Positions 1-8,219 of a stretch of 32,747 bases of DNA are shown one piece after another. The translations under genes and the position numbers were made by a program. This DNA is from Myxococcales bacterium UBA1238 (GTDB taxonomy: Bacteria; Myxococcota_A; Bradymonadia; UBA7976; UBA1532), in assembly GCA_002309015.1 (NCBI GenBank), contig DBWM01000060.1:70998-103744 (forward strand), given 5' to 3'. The notes beneath the pieces are model-generated. The model was not told the origin of the DNA. It saw only the letters and a program-made list of their open reading frames with translations, and did no database searches. Each line of letters begins with the position of its first letter. The first letter of the stretch is position 1.

Positions 1-780
1 GCGCAGGGGACCGCCGATTTGGCCTTCATCGATCGTAAAGAGGATCGATTCGAATTCGGGCAGGCTGCCTCGGCTGACCACACCTAAAGAGCCACCGGAT
101 TCGGCGCCGGGGGCCCGGCTGTATTGGCGCGCGAGGGACGCAAAATCTTCTCCGGCCTTGGCCCGGGCAAAGATTTCTGTGATCTCCTGTTTGGCTGCAG
201 CGTCTTCTGCGGCGGTCGCCTTGCTGTCTACGGGCAAAAAAATCTGCGCGGCTTCCACATCAAAATCCGTGCCCGTCTGGGTGAGCTTTTCTTTGTAATA
301 TTCGTATAAGTCGCTGTCGCTGATTTGCATTTTGGCGCCTAAGGCCATGCGCATGGTCTTTTGCTGCACGAGCTGATCGCTCACTTTGGTGCGGTAGTCC
401 GCATAATCAATTTGCTGACTTTTGAGATAGGCCCGAAGCTCTTCATCCGACCAGCCCTGACGGTTCCTTGTGCGCGAGATATGGTCGTCGATTTCCTGCG
501 TGGTGGCGCGGATGCGGAGCGCTTTGGCTTCCTGGGCGATGAGGCGCTGGTTGATGAGCTCATCGAGCAAAATGTGGTTCTGATTGCTTTTGATGCGCTC
601 TTTTTCGATGGGATCCCGTATGGATTCAATGGTTTTTGACCAGGGCACCAACAGATCTTCGAGCTCCGACAAGGTGATCACCTCGTCGTTGACCACTGCG
701 ATCACGCGATCGATCACGCGCGCCTGAAGGGGCGTACAGAGGCCTGCGATCAACAACCAGACAATTACATAAAACTTCAT
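1..780 (-). CDS. surA: SurA-like periplasmic chaperone / peptidyl-prolyl isomerase (C-terminus cut by window edge)
   Basis: The frame is open from an ATG at 780 down to base 1, giving 260 residues and no stop, so the 3' end lies outside the window. Residues 1-20 form a signal peptide ending PLQA. They are followed by RVIDRVIAVVNDEVITLSEL, the hallmark start of the SurA N-terminal domain. A parvulin (PpiC-type) domain starts near residue 172 and includes the typical stretch FASLARQYSRAPGAESGGSL before GVVSRG. SurA-family proteins escort unfolded outer-membrane proteins across the periplasm. The gene starts 15 nt after the stop of the PPIase lipoprotein, so the two are probably co-transcribed with alaS upstream. 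The family is clear; whether it is the functional SurA orthologue or another SurA_N/PpiC protein is less certain. Confidence 0.8.
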   Translation of the reverse strand, partial: MKFYVIVWLLIAGLCTPLQARVIDRVIAVVNDEVITLSELEDLLVPWSKTIESIRDPIEKERIKSNQNHILLDELINQRLIAQEAKALRIRATTQEIDDHISRTRNRQGWSDEELRAYLKSQQIDYADYRTKVSDQLVQQKTMRMALGAKMQISDSDLYEYYKEKLTQTGTDFDVEAAQIFLPVDSKATAAEDAAAKQEITEIFARAKAGEDFASLARQYSRAPGAESGGSLGVVSRGSLPEFESILFTIDEGQIGGPLR

Positions 781-795
781 GTAACCTACCGATTT

Positions 796-1815
796 TTAAT
801 GAGAAATACCGGTTATGTCGTCAGGAACAGCGGGCAATGCGCTCGGCGCCTGATGGGGATGGGCCGCCGCTTTTTCGAGCAGGTTCTCGTCGATTTGAAC
901 CTGGGCTTTTGCGCGCAATTCCGCCACGTGAGCGAGCATCACATCGAGTTTATGCTGACGAATCAGCTTGGTGCGGATGGCGGGCCGCATTTGATCCAGC
1001 GTGCGGTGGTATCCCTGTCGCTCGCCCTGACGCATGACCAGGTGAAAACCTTCTGGAGATTCGATGGGTTCCGAGAGATCGCCGTCGGTTTTGAGCGCGT
1101 AGGCGGCTTCGGTGATCGCTTTGAGTCCCGGACGCCGCGATTTGGTCGTTTGGTCAGCAGGCTCGTTTTGGGGCCAGGGCGGCAAAATCCCCATCCGCCC
1201 GCCGCGCTCTTTAGTGGTCGCATCGGTGGAATGTAAGAGCGCGAATTGACTGAAGATTTTGATTTTTTCCTCGAGCGGCTGCTGCCCCAGAGCGCTCACC
1301 AGTTCGGCGCGCAAATCGGCGGCTTCCTCTTTGGAGGGCAGGCGAATCTGGCCCACTTCGAGCTCGGGCGGCGGCTGATATTCGTCGATGTGATCTTGAT
1401 AATATTTTGCGATCTCTTCTTCGGAGATCGCGTCTTCCTGGGCGGCCTTCTGAAGGATTTGAGAGGTTAAAAGCCGCACCATCGCCTGCCTTTGGGCCAA
1501 AACGACTTCTGGATGCTGGTCGAAACCTTGAGCCTGGGCTTCGCGCGCCAAAAGCTCAAAGCGGATCATTCCGTCGAGATATTCCCGCTTGCGTTCCAGG
1601 GAGTTATAGCGCGCGCGCACGAAGGGCGACTGGTTGCTGAGGCTCTCCTCAAAGGCCTGGAGCGTGAGCGCTTTATCACCGATTTTTGCAACGATTTCGC
1701 CGCGTTCCGCTTCTGTCAGCTCGCCTGCATTGGCCAGTTTTTGACCCGGTTTGGAGCTCCCCCCGGGCGAGCATGCGGCCAAAAAGAACAAGGTTAAAAA
1801 GAAAATCCGGTTCAT
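796..1815 (-). CDS. Lipoprotein peptidyl-prolyl isomerase (PpiC/PrsA-like)
   Basis: The product is 339 residues from the ATG at 1815. I prefer this to an in-frame ATG 21 nt upstream because an AAAGG ribosome-binding site sits about 8 nt before it and the signal peptide then starts directly: MNRIFFLTLFFLAAC, with lipobox LAAC and lipidated Cys15. A SurA_N-like helical region (AKIGDKALTLQAFEESL onward) precedes a parvulin domain at about residues 145-255, containing GGRMGILPPW and SPEGFHLVM. It probably acts as a membrane-anchored periplasmic foldase for exported proteins. It lies 34 nt after alaS and 15 nt before the SurA-like gene, so two SurA/PrsA-type foldases are made in tandem. The parvulin domain is recognisable but divergent, so enzymatic activity is inferred. 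Confidence 0.8.
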   Translation of the reverse strand: MNRIFFLTLFFLAACSPGGSSKPGQKLANAGELTEAERGEIVAKIGDKALTLQAFEESLSNQSPFVRARYNSLERKREYLDGMIRFELLAREAQAQGFDQHPEVVLAQRQAMVRLLTSQILQKAAQEDAISEEEIAKYYQDHIDEYQPPPELEVGQIRLPSKEEAADLRAELVSALGQQPLEEKIKIFSQFALLHSTDATTKERGGRMGILPPWPQNEPADQTTKSRRPGLKAITEAAYALKTDGDLSEPIESPEGFHLVMRQGERQGYHRTLDQMRPAIRTKLIRQHKLDVMLAHVAELRAKAQVQIDENLLEKAAAHPHQAPSALPAVPDDITGISH

Positions 1816-1849
1816 CGCTTGCCTTTCTGGCCCCATGCGACCTCTGGGC

Positions 1850-4453
1850 TTACAGTTTGGCGGCTGTCAGGAGCGCTTCAAACTGGGCTTCGATTTGGGC
1901 GAGGCCTTCGATCCTGGCGCCGCCGCCCTGAGCCATGCGCGGTTTGCCACCGCCGCGACCATCGACGAGAGGAAGAGCGGCGGAGACGAATTTGCCTGCG
2001 GAGACCTGCTTTACGAGCGATTCGGCCGCGACCGCCATGACGGCTGCCTTGCCGTCGGATTCGTTGAGCAGGCAGGCGAACACGTTGTGTTTATCGGCCA
2101 AATCGAGCGCGGCCTGACGCAGATCTTTTTGATCCAGCAGCGTGCGCTGGCAGATGCAGGGGATGCCCGCGACGGTGCGGATTTCGGCCTCTCCACTGGC
2201 GGCGGATGCGGCTTTTCCTGCGGCTTTTTGGGCCTTTTGCTGCTCGATCATGCGATCCAGGCGCTCGGGGATCTTGTCGATGGCGACGCCCAGTTTTTGA
2301 GAGATCCCGCGCAGGGTGAGCTCGCGCTCGTGGGCATATTCGAGGGCCTTAAGACCGGTGTAGGCGACCACGCGGCGGATGCCGGCAGCGACGGAACTCT
2401 CCGAAACAAAACGGAAAAGTCCGATGTCGCCGCTGCTCTTTACGTGGGTGCCGCCGCAGAGTTCGACGGAGGCGCCGGGGAATTGCACGGTGCGGACGAT
2501 GGCGCCGTAGGTGTCGCCGAAGAAGGCGAGGGCGCCGCGGGCGATCGCCTGATCGTAGGGCAGCTCGTCGGTGGTTTGCTTAATATTGTCGCAAATCCAG
2601 CCATTTACGCGCTGTTCGATGGCCCAGAGTTCGTCGTCTGTGACCTTTGCGGGGTGATGGAAGTCGAAGCGCAGTTCGTTTTCGTCCACCTTTGAACCCG
2701 CCTGGTGCACGTGGGTGCCCAAAAGTTCGCGCAATGCGGCGTGCATCAGGTGCGTGGCGGAGTGGTTGGCGGCGATCTTCTTGCGGCGGGGAACGTCGAT
2801 TTGGAGTTCGGCGCTCTCGCCTACGTGAACCGTGCCCTGGGCGGTGCAGCGGTGAATAAAGATGCCCGCAACCTTGCGTACTGCCGTGATTTCAATGGGA
2901 ATTCCGCCGATCTTGCCGGTGCCGGTGTCGCTCGTCTGGCCGCCCATTTCGGCGTAGAACGGCGTCTGATCGAACACGGCGTCAAAGGTTCCGCTCGCTT
3001 CGTTGACGCGTTCGGCGTTGACCAGAAGGGCGGTCACCTTGGCCGTTGAGCTGTCCTGGTCGTAGCCCAAAAAGACGGTCTTGTTTTGGTCGGCCAGCGA
3101 GATTTCGCTCACTTCGCCGTCCTTGGCCTTGGCGCGCGAAATCTTCTTGTGGTTTGCAAATTCGGCTCTGAAGCCCGCTTCGTCGATCTCGCCGCCGCGC
3201 TCCAAAACAAAGTCGCGGCTGAGCTCAAAGGGCATGCCAAAGGTGGCAAAGAGGTAGAAGGCGTCTGCGCCCGAAACCTTCCAGGGTACGCCTGCGGTCT
3301 TTGCGGCTTCGGCCAGGGCGTCGAGTTTGGCGAGTCCGCGCTCGATCACCTTTGAAAAGTCTTTTTGTTCCGCGCGGAAGATCTCGAGGATCTGCTCGCG
3401 GTTTTCGCTCAGGCGCGGGTAGGCGGCGGCAAAGCGATCGATGCAAAGGTTGATGATGCCTTCGTAATCGAAGTTGGGGCAGCCTTCGCGGGCGGTGAGC
3501 GCCATGCATTTGCGGACGAGGCGGCGGGGAATGTAGCCCTGGCCTTCGTTTGAGGGGCGCACGCCTTCGGCAAAGATGAAGGTGGTCGCGCGCATGTGAT
3601 CGGCGATGCGGCGGTAAACGGGGACCAGGCGTTCCTGGTAATCGCCGAACTGGGCCACGGCAAAATCGACCAGGGGCTTTAATAAATCGGTGTCGTAAAC
3701 GGAATCGACGCCCGAGAGGACCATCGCCATGCGCTCCAGGCCGGAACCGGTGTCGACGCTCTTGAAGGGGAGTTTGACGAAGCTGCCGTCGGCCTGCTTG
3801 TCGTACTGCATGAAGACGCCGGCGTTCCAGATTTCGATGTAACGTCGCTTGGTATCGAAGGTTTCAGGATCGACGCCATCGTATGCGGGGCCGTAGCTTT
3901 CGCCGCAGTCGTAGAAGACCTCGGTGCAGGGTCCGCAGGGGCCCATCTCGCCGGCGGGTCCCCAGAAGTTGTCCTGACCGAGCACGATCACGTGATTGCG
4001 CGGCATGCCGGCGGCCACCCAGGCTTCGATCGATTCGTCGTCGCAGGGGAGCCCGATCTCTTCGCTGCCGCCGTAAACCGTGGCGTAGAGTTTTTCGCGC
4101 GGGAATCCAAAGCCGTTGACCAGAAGATCGTAGGCGAGCGCGATGGCCTGCTCCTTAAAATAGTCGCCGATCGACCAGGATCCGAGCATTTCAAAGAGCG
4201 TCAGATGGTGGCGATCGCCCACGTCATCGATGTCTTTGGTGCGGATGCAGGGCTGCACGTTGCAGAGGCGAGGGCAGGGGGGCACCGCTTTGCCCGTGAA
4301 ATACGGCTTGATCGCCGCCATGCCCGCGTTGATGAAAAGCAATGTCGGATCCTGCTTGGGCAGGAGTGAGGCGCCTTTAATGCGCAGATGGTTGTGCTTT
4401 TCGAAGAAAGTAAGAAATGTTTCGCGAATTTGATCGCTGCTGAGGCCGGCCAT
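1850..4453 (-). CDS. alaS: Alanine--tRNA ligase
   Basis: The product is 867 residues (E. coli AlaRS is 876). It charges tRNA-Ala and edits mischarged Ser/Gly. The class II catalytic core occupies about residues 1-240, with motif 1 around LLFINAGM (38-45) and motif 2 around RHHLTLFEMLGSWSIGDYFK (81-100). The tRNA-recognition region follows to about 450. The editing domain has zinc ligands H564xxxH568 and C666GGTH670. A shortened coiled coil leads to a DHHA1/C-Ala domain with DGRGGGKPRMAQGGG (831-845). The ATG at 4453 has an AAGGGAG ribosome-binding site. Motif 2 is unusual: most bacterial enzymes read GNFSFGDYFK where this one has GSWSIGDYFK, and it also carries the insert PPCPRLCNVQPCIRTKDIDD. 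All domains are present, so it should be a full editing enzyme. Confidence 0.97.
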   Translation of the reverse strand: MAGLSSDQIRETFLTFFEKHNHLRIKGASLLPKQDPTLLFINAGMAAIKPYFTGKAVPPCPRLCNVQPCIRTKDIDDVGDRHHLTLFEMLGSWSIGDYFKEQAIALAYDLLVNGFGFPREKLYATVYGGSEEIGLPCDDESIEAWVAAGMPRNHVIVLGQDNFWGPAGEMGPCGPCTEVFYDCGESYGPAYDGVDPETFDTKRRYIEIWNAGVFMQYDKQADGSFVKLPFKSVDTGSGLERMAMVLSGVDSVYDTDLLKPLVDFAVAQFGDYQERLVPVYRRIADHMRATTFIFAEGVRPSNEGQGYIPRRLVRKCMALTAREGCPNFDYEGIINLCIDRFAAAYPRLSENREQILEIFRAEQKDFSKVIERGLAKLDALAEAAKTAGVPWKVSGADAFYLFATFGMPFELSRDFVLERGGEIDEAGFRAEFANHKKISRAKAKDGEVSEISLADQNKTVFLGYDQDSSTAKVTALLVNAERVNEASGTFDAVFDQTPFYAEMGGQTSDTGTGKIGGIPIEITAVRKVAGIFIHRCTAQGTVHVGESAELQIDVPRRKKIAANHSATHLMHAALRELLGTHVHQAGSKVDENELRFDFHHPAKVTDDELWAIEQRVNGWICDNIKQTTDELPYDQAIARGALAFFGDTYGAIVRTVQFPGASVELCGGTHVKSSGDIGLFRFVSESSVAAGIRRVVAYTGLKALEYAHERELTLRGISQKLGVAIDKIPERLDRMIEQQKAQKAAGKAASAASGEAEIRTVAGIPCICQRTLLDQKDLRQAALDLADKHNVFACLLNESDGKAAVMAVAAESLVKQVSAGKFVSAALPLVDGRGGGKPRMAQGGGARIEGLAQIEAQFEALLTAAKL

Positions 4454-4483
4454 TTGAGGGCTCCCTTGTGAAAAAATCGCGCG

Positions 4484-4489
4484 AATATA
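4484..4489 (-). promoter_or_regulatory. alaS: Possible -10 element for alaS
   Basis: Read on the minus strand, TATATT (5 of 6 consensus bases) lies about 30 nt before the alaS start in the 80-nt gap after the M15 peptidase gene. No good -35 is found at 16-18 bp, so this is tentative. It would allow alaS to be transcribed separately from the upstream rluA-type/peptidase pair. Confidence 0.25.
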
Positions 4490-4533
4490 AGGGCGAAGGG
4501 TTCAAAAGACCAGAGGGTTTTGATCTGCTTTTT

Positions 4534-5373
4534 TTACAGGCATTGGGGCAGGAGCTCGGGGCGATACTCAAAATGCATGGTGTCGAAATGCGCCCAGCGG
4601 CCGCCCCAGATGAAGCAGTGCTTTTCAAAAATCTCAACAATTTCAAAGGGTATGCGGTTTTTATAGGGGTAACGGCCTTCTTTGTCGGGCTTCACCCAGC
4701 CCCAAAAATCTGAATGGGGCACCGCGATGTCGATGGCGACAGCGTAGCTGTGGGCCGACAGGCGCTGGGTGCTGTTGCCTTTGGCGGTCTTTTTGCCTTT
4801 GACCTTGCGCCAGACGAAGGTGCCGCTCGTCGGTTCCGCGATCTTGCGCAGTTTGGGCGGCAGTCGTTTGAGTTCGGCCTTGATCGCCTCGAGGTGATCG
4901 GATGCGGTGTGAAGGGCGCTGAAACGGATGTTTTTTTGGTCTAACCACTTGGTTTTAATGGTGTTTTTTGCGACCGTCTGCTGGGTGTCTCCGTAAAGTT
5001 TGGTAAAGAACGCCTCGCACCGGTAGCGGCCGGGATCCTCACCCCATTGGGGCGGAGGCGCATCTTTGCCGGCGGGATAGGGCTGCTCCATCTGATCGCG
5101 CAAGTCTGCGGAATTTAAACGATCTTCTTCATCCATCGGGGTGGTGCGATCGCGCGTTTCGTAGGGCATGCGCGTACCGTCTTTCCAGAGGAGTTCGGTC
5201 GCGGTGGCGCCGCAAAGGACGTCTGGATAAGCGGCGACCAGGCGGCGAAGACCTTCGGGCGCATCCGTTGCAACCTGGCAGTCTTCCTCTGGTTCCCGGG
5301 CCTCCTGTGCTTCCTGAGCAAGGCTTGCGGAGGCCAAAAAAAGAGTCAAAAAAGCGAGTGATCTTAACAACAT
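4534..5373 (-). CDS. Secreted M15-family (VanY-like) D-Ala-D-Ala carboxypeptidase / murein peptidase
   Basis: The product is 279 residues with an N-terminal signal peptide (MLLRSLAFLTLFLASASLAQ). The C-terminal third has the M15 zinc-peptidase signature: SAHSYAVAID supplies ligands H208 and D215, and WAHFDTMHFEY supplies the catalytic acid D264 and ligand H267. This matches the M15_4 (VanY-like) subgroup. Such enzymes trim peptidoglycan stem peptides in the periplasm. Residues 21-130 form a Cys-containing region (C32, C54, C119) that I do not recognise. The start lies 6 nt after the stop of the rluA-type gene, so the two form one transcription unit. The exact bond cleaved (D,D- or L,D-) cannot be told from the sequence. 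Confidence 0.82.
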   Translation of the reverse strand: MLLRSLAFLTLFLASASLAQEAQEAREPEEDCQVATDAPEGLRRLVAAYPDVLCGATATELLWKDGTRMPYETRDRTTPMDEEDRLNSADLRDQMEQPYPAGKDAPPPQWGEDPGRYRCEAFFTKLYGDTQQTVAKNTIKTKWLDQKNIRFSALHTASDHLEAIKAELKRLPPKLRKIAEPTSGTFVWRKVKGKKTAKGNSTQRLSAHSYAVAIDIAVPHSDFWGWVKPDKEGRYPYKNRIPFEIVEIFEKHCFIWGGRWAHFDTMHFEYRPELLPQCL

Positions 5374-5379
5374 AGCGGT

Positions 5380-6330
5380 TTATTCCGAAGGATGAGGTTG
5401 TAGCAGTTGTTCAAGTTCTTCGGGCAATGGCGATGTAAACTGTTGCAGATGCTGATGCCATTCAAACGAAAGCCCGGTTGCGTGCAGAGCGCAACGATGG
5501 TGACCGGCGCGACGCGTTTCTTCTGGCGTCAGAGGACGTTCGAGCGAAGTTAAAAAAAGCGTCTCGTCAGGACCGTAAAGCTTGTCGCCCAGGATCGGGC
5601 AACCCGCAAGGGCCAGATGCGCGCGAATCTGGTGCTGCCGCCCGGTCTTTGGCAAAGCGAGGCAGAGAGCGCGCTGATTTTGGGCTCTGAGCAGTTGAAA
5701 GCGGGTCTCGGCTGCGGTGTCGGCTGCAAGGGCGGCCGGGTACATTTTTATGCGGATGGCGCTTCCATCCCTGAGGGCGAGGGGCGTGGTCTCCACCCAT
5801 GAACTCTGCGCCGGAATCCCTTGTGTGACGGCGAGATAGCGCTTTTCGATGCGGTGTTCCAGAAAGGCCGCTTTCAGTTGTCGGGAAGCCGCACCGCGCT
5901 CGGCGCAAAGCAAAAGCCCCGAGGTTTCGGCATCGAGCCGGTGAACAGGTTCAAAAGCGTCGAGTCTGAGCCGCCTGAGCCAATTGGTGACCGTGTTCTG
6001 AAACCGCGAAGCGGTGGGGTGAACGGCCAGTCCCGAAGGCTTGTCGAGCACCAGAAGTCCTTCTCCCATAAAGCAAATTCGGGGTTTCAATGCGGGGTCG
6101 AGGAGATCCGGGCAGGGGCGCTCTACAAAAATCTGCATGCCCTCGCGAACGGCTGCGCTCTTTTTTAAAAAACGCGTCGGATTCGAGAGTTCGTAAGCGG
6201 TGCAACGGGCGGCTCTGGCGCGCGAAAGTCGTGGAATTCGTTCAGAAATAAAGCGATCGAGGCGCATACCGTTCCGCTCGGGATCCACCGTTAAATGCCA
6301 GCCTGCAATCGTTTCTTCTTCATCGCTCAT
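5380..6330 (-). CDS. RluA-family RNA pseudouridine synthase
   Basis: The product is 316 residues. The catalytic motif is HRLDAETSG at residues 130-138, with D133 the expected nucleophile that isomerises uridine in rRNA or tRNA. Other RluA-family blocks are LLVLDKPSGLAVHP (92-105) and the region around TGRQHQIRAHL. The first 70 residues look like an S4 RNA-binding domain (MRLDRFISERIPRLSRARA), but the usual second half is poorly conserved. The ATG at 6330 is the first gene of the leftward unit that continues into the M15 peptidase. The family is certain; the target position (RluA, RluC or RluD type) is not resolvable here. Confidence 0.9.
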   Translation of the reverse strand: MSDEEETIAGWHLTVDPERNGMRLDRFISERIPRLSRARAARCTAYELSNPTRFLKKSAAVREGMQIFVERPCPDLLDPALKPRICFMGEGLLVLDKPSGLAVHPTASRFQNTVTNWLRRLRLDAFEPVHRLDAETSGLLLCAERGAASRQLKAAFLEHRIEKRYLAVTQGIPAQSSWVETTPLALRDGSAIRIKMYPAALAADTAAETRFQLLRAQNQRALCLALPKTGRQHQIRAHLALAGCPILGDKLYGPDETLFLTSLERPLTPEETRRAGHHRCALHATGLSFEWHQHLQQFTSPLPEELEQLLQPHPSE

Positions 6331-6401
6331 CGGATTGTGGGGTGATTCTATAATATTGACGCGGCTTGTAGCTTAGTTTTACGAAAGCGGTTACAAAATG
6401 G

Positions 6402-8156
6402 GTGAAGATGTATAAATATATTTATTTAATATTGTTGGTGCTTTCCTCTGTGGCCTGGGCAGATGCGCCTGCGGCTGATGAGGGTGGTTGCAAGCGGTTC
6501 TGCGCGCGCATGGAGCTCGATTGCCCCGACGTGTTCCTGGGCAACGAGGCGACCTGCCTCTGGGCCTGCAGCGTGTTGGCGGATCCGGAATCGGTGCTGG
6601 CTTCCTGCGCCCTGCCGGAGGTGGTGATCGACGCTGCGGATGTGCCTCAGAAAACAGAGCAACCTGTTGAAAATCAAAAGGAAGAAATCTTTGACCCCGA
6701 TGCGGTTTCGCTGGACGAAGAACCGGAGATCGCGGCGGAGCTGAGGAAGGATTCGACGGCGATCCCTCAGGGGTACGGTGCGGTTTTTTTGCCGAGCATC
6801 ACCAAGCCCGAGGAAGCGCCTCTGGTTGCGGTGTTTTCGGGTAAAAAGACGGTGGCCGAAGGCCTGACCGGAAGGCGGATTCTGCTTGAGCCAGGCCAAT
6901 ATACGGTGCGCTTTGGATCGGGCATCAACGAGCAGCAGCCCACCATGAAGGTGCGGATCGATGCGGGGCGGACGACGGTGGTGCCGCCCGTCTGGTCGGC
7001 CCTCGAAGTCTCGGTGGTGGATCCGCAATTTGTGCCTTTTCGCGGCACTTACGAGTTGATCGATGCGCAATCCCGCGAGGTGATCGGCCTGGGCTTTGGT
7101 GCCGATGCGCTTTTGGGTGAAACGGTGCGGCCGTGGATCCTGAAACCCGGACTTTATAAATTGGTGCAGTCGGGCGGTACTTATCGCGACAGGACCGACT
7201 TCGTGACGGTGCGCCTGCTGCCGGGCAAACTGACGCGCTTTGTGCTGGTCAAGGATCCCAACACCGATGTCTTTGGGGGCGGCGGTGAGACCGATGACGA
7301 GCTCGATGGCGGTAAAGGGCTTTGGTCGCTGAGCGGCGTGGTGGGCGGCGATTTTGCGTTCAGCCGCACCGAAGTGACGGGGCAGCAGGAGGGCTGGACG
7401 CTGGCGCTCAGCCTGTTTTTGGATGGTTCAGCGCAGCTCAATGCGGATCCGCATCTTTGGACCACGCGCCTCGAATTTGAAGAAGGGCAGTCCCGCCCCG
7501 CAGGCCAGGAACGCTTTATTAATCAAACGGATAGGCTCTATTTAAACTCCATTTACATCTACCGTCTGGTGAGCTGGTTCGGGCCCTATTTGCGCCTTGG
7601 TGCTGAGACCAAACTGCTCAAGCGCTATGCGGAGCTTTCAAAACCGCGGGATGTGCAGGAACTGGATGAGGACGGGAATGTGGTGAAGCTGCATAAAAAC
7701 GTGGATCGCGTGAAGCTCGGCGGCGCGTTTGCACCTACGGAATTAAAAGAAAGCGTGGGCGGCAACTTCAGGATTTTCCGTTCGCGCGAAGGGGAGCTCG
7801 ATTTGCGCGCAGGGGTTGGGGCCTGGCAGGATCTGACGAACGGATTGCTGAATTATGACAGCGAGTTGGATACGCTCACGCCCATTAAGAGCAACTCGAG
7901 TCTGGGCATTGAGCTTTCGGCCTTGGGGCAGGCGCGCATCACCCGATTCGTGACCGTCTCGAGCGAATTTGAAGGGCTCGCGCCTTTCGACGATTTTTCA
8001 ACCCCGCTTTTGACCTGGCGCAGTCAGATCAGCTTGCGTCTGGCGAGCTTTGCGTCCTTCGTTTACCGCTACAATCTCATTCGCAGTTCAACTTCGGGCG
8101 GCGAATTTGAGAGCTCTCAGGACGTGCAACTGCGCTTCTCATATACATTGTTCTGA
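6402..8156 (+). CDS. Secreted protein with Cys-rich N-terminus, PEGA-like repeats and C-terminal beta-barrel; function unknown
   Basis: The product is 584 residues from GTG at 6402; an ATG at 6408 is an equally possible start. I do not recognise the family. A signal peptide (about residues 1-20, ending SSVAWA) is followed by six cysteines at 30, 34, 41, 52, 56 and 69, which could make three disulfides. An acidic linker follows. Two beta-rich blocks with PEGA-like wording (ILLEPGQYTVRFG near 165; WILKPGLYKLVQSGG near 250) come next. From about residue 310 the alternating polar/aromatic pattern (YLNSIYIYRLVSWFGPYLRLG) and the terminal Phe of FSYTLF suggest an outer-membrane beta-barrel. It is probably exported and inserted by the Bam machinery. 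It stands alone between the divergent rluA-type gene and glgC. Confidence 0.75.
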   Translation: MKMYKYIYLILLVLSSVAWADAPAADEGGCKRFCARMELDCPDVFLGNEATCLWACSVLADPESVLASCALPEVVIDAADVPQKTEQPVENQKEEIFDPDAVSLDEEPEIAAELRKDSTAIPQGYGAVFLPSITKPEEAPLVAVFSGKKTVAEGLTGRRILLEPGQYTVRFGSGINEQQPTMKVRIDAGRTTVVPPVWSALEVSVVDPQFVPFRGTYELIDAQSREVIGLGFGADALLGETVRPWILKPGLYKLVQSGGTYRDRTDFVTVRLLPGKLTRFVLVKDPNTDVFGGGGETDDELDGGKGLWSLSGVVGGDFAFSRTEVTGQQEGWTLALSLFLDGSAQLNADPHLWTTRLEFEEGQSRPAGQERFINQTDRLYLNSIYIYRLVSWFGPYLRLGAETKLLKRYAELSKPRDVQELDEDGNVVKLHKNVDRVKLGGAFAPTELKESVGGNFRIFRSREGELDLRAGVGAWQDLTNGLLNYDSELDTLTPIKSNSSLGIELSALGQARITRFVTVSSEFEGLAPFDDFSTPLLTWRSQISLRLASFASFVYRYNLIRSSTSGGEFESSQDVQLRFSYTLF

Positions 8157-8219
8157 TGGCAAACTTTTTGTTTTGAGGCCTGTCGGGTACACTGAAACAG
8201 CTGTTGTGAGGAGTTACCC

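Noticed and set aside
1751..2695. A 314-codon plus-strand frame antisense to alaS
   Set aside because: It has Gly/Ala/Asp-rich composition without any family motif, and alaS on the other strand is certain.
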